DNA from: Macrobrachium rosenbergii
Lineage: Eukaryota; Arthropoda; Malacostraca; Decapoda; Palaemonidae
Direction: 5' to 3'
Assembly: GCF_040412425.1 (NCBI RefSeq)
Contig: NC_089756.1
Span: 5,101,498 to 5,165,497, forward strand
Length of the DNA: 64,000 nt
In this document: in pieces, positions 60,037 to 64,000 of the stretch
How positions within the stretch are numbered: the first letter of the stretch is position 1
Layout of the letters: each line of letters starts with the position of its first letter
Made by a program: the position numbers and the translations under genes
Notes under the pieces: model-generated
The model's database searches: none
Seen by the model: the letters and a program-made list of their open reading frames with translations, nothing else
What the model was told of the DNA's origin: nothing

Positions 60037-62340
60037 AATTATTCACAAAAATCAAAAAGTTATCTCATACCATCATTATTATAAAATAATAATGCTGGTT
60101 TTCTGCAACAAAAGAACATTTTCTTTCAAAGATAACACCTGAAACTGAGAACTGACAAGTAACATCTATAGTTTTCCCTAGCATAATTTTGTGTTTTGAA
60201 TTTGACATAGATTTTAAATGGAAATCCATGAAATCACAGTGCACTAAATAACACTAACTTAGCAACTTTGAATAGGGCTGAATCACAAGAAACAGGTCAT
60301 GAATTATACATCACTCTTGATAATGGTAACAACAAGATAAATCCTGTCCTAACATAATATACGCTACAGAACAACTTCCCCCCCAAAGGTTTCTTTCAAC
60401 TTGGCTAAGCATGGCAGTGATTTTTACTGGAATATACCCTTACCTGACATACACTAACCTTATAATGCAATTTTTAATTTTTCCTAACCAACATATTAAT
60501 GTAACTGGACTTAATCATCCTCAAAAAGGTCACACATCTTACCCTACTCCCTTAGAGACCTTCCCTCCCAATCTAAATGTGTAGATTTTATCATAATCTT
60601 CCATCTTATGATGCTTAACCTAGTTGTGATGGCATACTGGTTATCAGCTTTTTCACTCAAAACATGTTTAAATCAACAATAGGCCCAAAAATTATTCTTT
60701 TTTTATTGTTACGACTAATGCACAAACACTAAAAAAAAAATATACTTAAAATTGATATTTTGTCACACATGTAAAATACGGAGAAGCCGACCTATCAATT
60801 ATTAACAATTATATCACAGCTAAGTACATATTATAAGTGTTTTGTAGTTTTTCATCTGAAACACATGCATTACTGGTGTTTTGGGAGTTTCAATGAACAC
60901 TCCCTACAACAGGTTAGACAGCGATTGACATTATTACAATGGGGAGGATACTGATTAACCAATCATTTTTGACAATCAATGTCATATTTGTCAAACAATA
61001 TAAAATATTTGTTATTATTTTACTATAAACTGTTAATCCTTAACATGATTGCTATGAAATGTTTAAATCTATTTAAATTTATGCTTACCAAAATATTTAC
61101 CATCTTTTGTTTATGTTTTACCATTCATTCCAATGGGGCTGGTACTGAACAAGACACCCATTGAGAAGTAGAGCTGGTATCAAAGTAAAACTTTACAACA
61201 AAAGAAACGAACGTCAGAAACGTTCAAAGCACATATATTAAAACAGGAAAATGATATTTCCATGTCCAAAATAAATTCTACCAAATATCTGATACTAATA
61301 CCTACACTAAAAAGTGGAGATATTGTTTATTAATGAAATTTTTTGACTGAATAAAATAGAAAATTGTGTATATGAAGCAGTACATGTGAGATAACCTGAG
61401 AAATTTACCGACACCATGTTTAATGTCAGCCCCTAAGAGATTAATGTACAAACATACACCAAAGACAAAAAATTTCCCAAGTTCCCTCACCTGTAATGCA
61501 TTATATACAAGCACCCTTTTCTATATTGTTCAGTCAAAAAATTTCATTAATAAACAATATATCCATGGGGGCTTTTCCTTGGGAATACCCACTAAATTAG
61601 TACTGTATCTAAAGCTCTTAGGTCCAAGATATATAGGCTAACCTATTATGCTACTCACAATGACCAGAGCGAATGCTGAGTGAGGGGTCAAGATATTGTA
61701 AGCCCAGTAGGCATTTCAGAGGGAATATGACCTGGTAAAACTATAGAACAGCTCCACATGGACTATTACCTTGGAAATTTATTTCTCCTATACTTTTAGT
61801 GTTGCTGATGAAGGATGTGGTGTTGTTTATTGTCGGTCAATTATTATCAACCTCATATCTCTATCCAACATGGTTGGGGACCCTTTGGGAACAGGATTTT
61901 GGGTGGGGGAAATCATGATGTTGTTGTTATGGAATGGTTCCACATATGTGCAATCATAAGGGAGCAATATGTTCAAGAAGGGATTGGCTAAAGAAACATA
62001 TTATAAAAGGAACTATACTAACCTACCCTAACCTAATCTAACTTTGTAGGCTGTTACTTAGTCAGGGGTTTTGCTCCCTGGACCCCCCGGTGAAGGAATC
62101 TCCTGTTTTTATCCGAAGCTCCCCTATAACACTGCGCATGCTTGATAGCATTCCAGTGGCCAGCATTCTCACCACCCGTGGTCTACCCCACCCACAGCCC
62201 CGCTTTCCCTAGGGGTCCCCTAAATTGCGGGATAATAACAGGCGGGGGCGCGAATCACCCCGTCCTGGAGGTATACCCTATCCATAACCCCACTTTCCCA
62301 TCGGGTCCCCTAGCTTGTCTGGTGAAGTTCTGTGGTAAAC
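60037..62340. other. Intergenic or 5' UTR intron, no gene seen
   Basis: AT-rich. An imperfect inverted pair of about 35 bp occurs at 61318-61375 and 61525-61562 (TTTATTAATGAAATTTTTTG and its inverse). CCTAACCTAATCTAAC near 62022 is a short TTAGG-like stretch. No coding evidence. Confidence 0.4.
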
Positions 62341-62343
62341 TGA

Positions 62344-62955
62344 AGGTTAATTACAGCTGTGTGACAAAAATTATAGGTAAATCCTTAATTAGCATCCAAA
62401 ATGCTAGAGAAAAAGTTAATTTACAAGAAATTCCTGCCGCAGAATTAATACTTAGTTCTACCGACTTACCCTTTCCTAACCTAACCTGGGATGCCACCCT
62501 AACCTGCTGCCCCCAGAAATTTGTGACCCCTTACTCTGCATTCCATTCAACGGTAATTCTATATATTAGCTCCGCACCTGTTTTTACCTTTTCAACTGGT
62601 TTTTTCTACACTTTTAGGGCTTCTAATACTGGCGGTGCATCTGTTTGTTGTTGGCCAAATGGAATGTCCCTTCGCCGTGTTTAGTACTGGCCCGGGGGGG
62701 TCCCATATGTTAACAAGTTACTGCACTTGCCAAACGGGATATGAACCGTTCGGAACAGATATACCCGTGCTCTGTCTCATGAAGAATGCGTATGGAAACC
62801 CGTTGTTGGATGGACTTCAGGGGTTAATTGCAGGTTAATTACACTCAAGCACCAAAAATTAAAGGTAAATTCATAATTAGCAACCAAAAAACTGTAGAAA
62901 AAGTTAAGTTAGAAGGCAGTCGCCGCCGCAGAGCTACTATATAGCTCTACCCATT
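62344..62955 (+). repeat. Two diverged copies of a ~120-bp module
   Basis: Copies at 62344-62465 and 62832-62955 share AGGTTAATTACA, TAGGTAAATC/AAGGTAAATTC, AATTAGCAWCCAAAA, TAGARAAAGTTAA and a GCCGCAGA block. They lie in a GC-richer patch (62080-63300), in which the 180-codon plus-strand frame at 62142-62684 covers part of the repeat and is unlikely to be a gene. Confidence 0.6.
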
Positions 62956-63927
62956 CAACAACCTACTGAGACCGGGGTTGCCCTGAGACCTTCTTAACAT
63001 TAACCTAAGTTACAGTGAGGCTATAACTGCTATAAGCAAGGCTATATATCCTAGTCCGCCTCCACAGCCTAAGAGTCTTAGCCTTCAAACTTCCCTTTTT
63101 TAAACCAATCCGCATTATAGTGGTTGAAAATTCTCTTTTTTAACCATTTCCACTTTACAAAGGTTGAAAAGAGCGATGAATCATCCCCAACATAGGCCAC
63201 CTCAACTTCCCTATGCTAGTTTGGGCTACGTGTCCGGGTGGGCTAGCCTAGCCCAGTAAGCCTGCCCTTAGCCAAGCCTTATCTGGCACAATATTCTCTT
63301 ACATAAGGAACGGAAACGTTATAATTATTGGTTCTACCTGAAAAAAATGCCAAACTAAAAACTTACAGAAATTTCACGCACCAGTGCTGGGTTAAACTAC
63401 AAAATATAGCCAACTTTTACTCTCAGTGAATTTATGAGTTGATGGGTAACTAAATAGACCGATGAAATGACACAATTATGTAATGCTGCTCACCATTTCG
63501 CTAAAAATAAAGTAATAAAAGACAATGAATACTATCAAGGATTAAAATTTATTTTCATTACCCTGTAATATTCATTAGAGATACTATTTCAGATACGATA
63601 TAACAATTTTATTATACAGAAATAAAGTTACTAAAGAATCATTACTTCAACCTCTTACTAGAATGTGCAAGAGAAAATCAAAACAATAGCTGGTGCTGGG
63701 TCAAAACATTTCCGTTGTGACTCATTATAACAATATATACACCTTGTATACCCTTGCATAAGGGTGTACAAGGCATGACGATAATTTAAAAAAACGATAC
63801 TGTGATAACAAAAAACAAAAAACGAAAATACTCTTGGCAGTAACAAATAGTCTAATGAACACAAACAGATATGCTAGTTTTTATTTTTGCCTTCGTGGTT
63901 ACCACCGAGTTTTCAGTTTTGTCAACG
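62956..63927. other. No gene seen
   Basis: The first part continues the GC-richer patch; the rest is AT-rich. A splice-donor-like CT|GTAAGT on the minus strand at 63361-63366 is one of several possible ends of a 5' non-coding exon of ssu72, but nothing else supports it. Confidence 0.3.
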
Positions 63928-63944
63928 CACACACACAATTATAT

Positions 63945-64000
<56 letters not shown>
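63928..64000. repeat. (AC)n / (AT)n microsatellite at window end
   Basis: Interrupted CA repeats from about 63928, then a long CA run turning into AT units up to the last base. The window ends inside it. Confidence 0.9.

Noticed and set aside
62015..62045. Interstitial telomere (CCTAA)n
   Set aside because: Only a few degenerate units here and near 47298 and 62468; too short to be called telomeric.
62142..62684. 180-codon plus-strand frame upstream of ssu72
   Set aside because: No recognisable domain, overlaps a duplicated non-coding module, and lies in a GC-richer patch where chance frames are longer.

Overview
This is eukaryotic nuclear DNA, most likely from a decapod crustacean and plausibly a caridean or palaemonid shrimp. 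The reasons are AT-rich DNA with large introns, dense simple repeats, two SINE families of the kind I associate with decapod genomes, DIRS-type tyrosine-recombinase retrotransposons, and many short pogo-like elements flanked by TA. The species assignment is an inference from recall, not from a search.

The one host gene I can support lies on the minus strand. It is an orthologue of ssu72, the phosphatase that acts on the RNA polymerase II C-terminal domain. It is split into five coding exons (58634-58707, 47813-47956, 36581-36720, 23505-23623 and 21550-21651). The exons carry canonical GT/AG borders and keep a single frame of exactly 579 bases (192 residues plus stop). Each exon is only 74-144 bp, while the first three introns are 10.7, 11.1 and 13.0 kb and are filled with mobile DNA. 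No single open reading frame reveals the gene.

Layout. 0.25-3.2 kb: a SINE and a broken hAT transposase. 3.3-11.4 kb: an 8.1-kb LTR retrotransposon on the minus strand with 1.2-kb LTRs, a SCAN-like Gag, a broken retropepsin, no reverse transcriptase, and an 11-copy 60-bp tandem repeat in its leader. 11.4-21.5 kb: SINE, microsatellite, decayed gag fragment and pogo-like elements, otherwise featureless. 21.55-58.7 kb: ssu72. Intron 3 holds SINEs, MITEs, a GA/GT microsatellite and a 1.9-kb pogo-like element. Intron 2 holds a segment of about 10 kb bounded by inverted repeats with DIRS-like remnants. A gag-only LTR element with a perfect 5-bp target duplication has landed inside that segment, which also holds three minisatellites and a hAT MITE. 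Intron 1 holds a second inverted-repeat-bounded DIRS-like element (48.34-57.84 kb) with RT, RNase H and recombinase remnants, itself interrupted by a MITE and by an element with a core of 380-bp tandem repeats. 58.7-64 kb: upstream of ssu72, with an RTE-like LINE tail and low-complexity DNA.

The genes do not form an operon or a defence system. The biology here is a conserved essential phosphatase whose introns have been colonised repeatedly, with a readable nesting order of insertions. I found no convincing new functional system. The most unusual items are the two DIRS-like elements with inverted terminal repeats and the internally deleted gag-only LTR elements.
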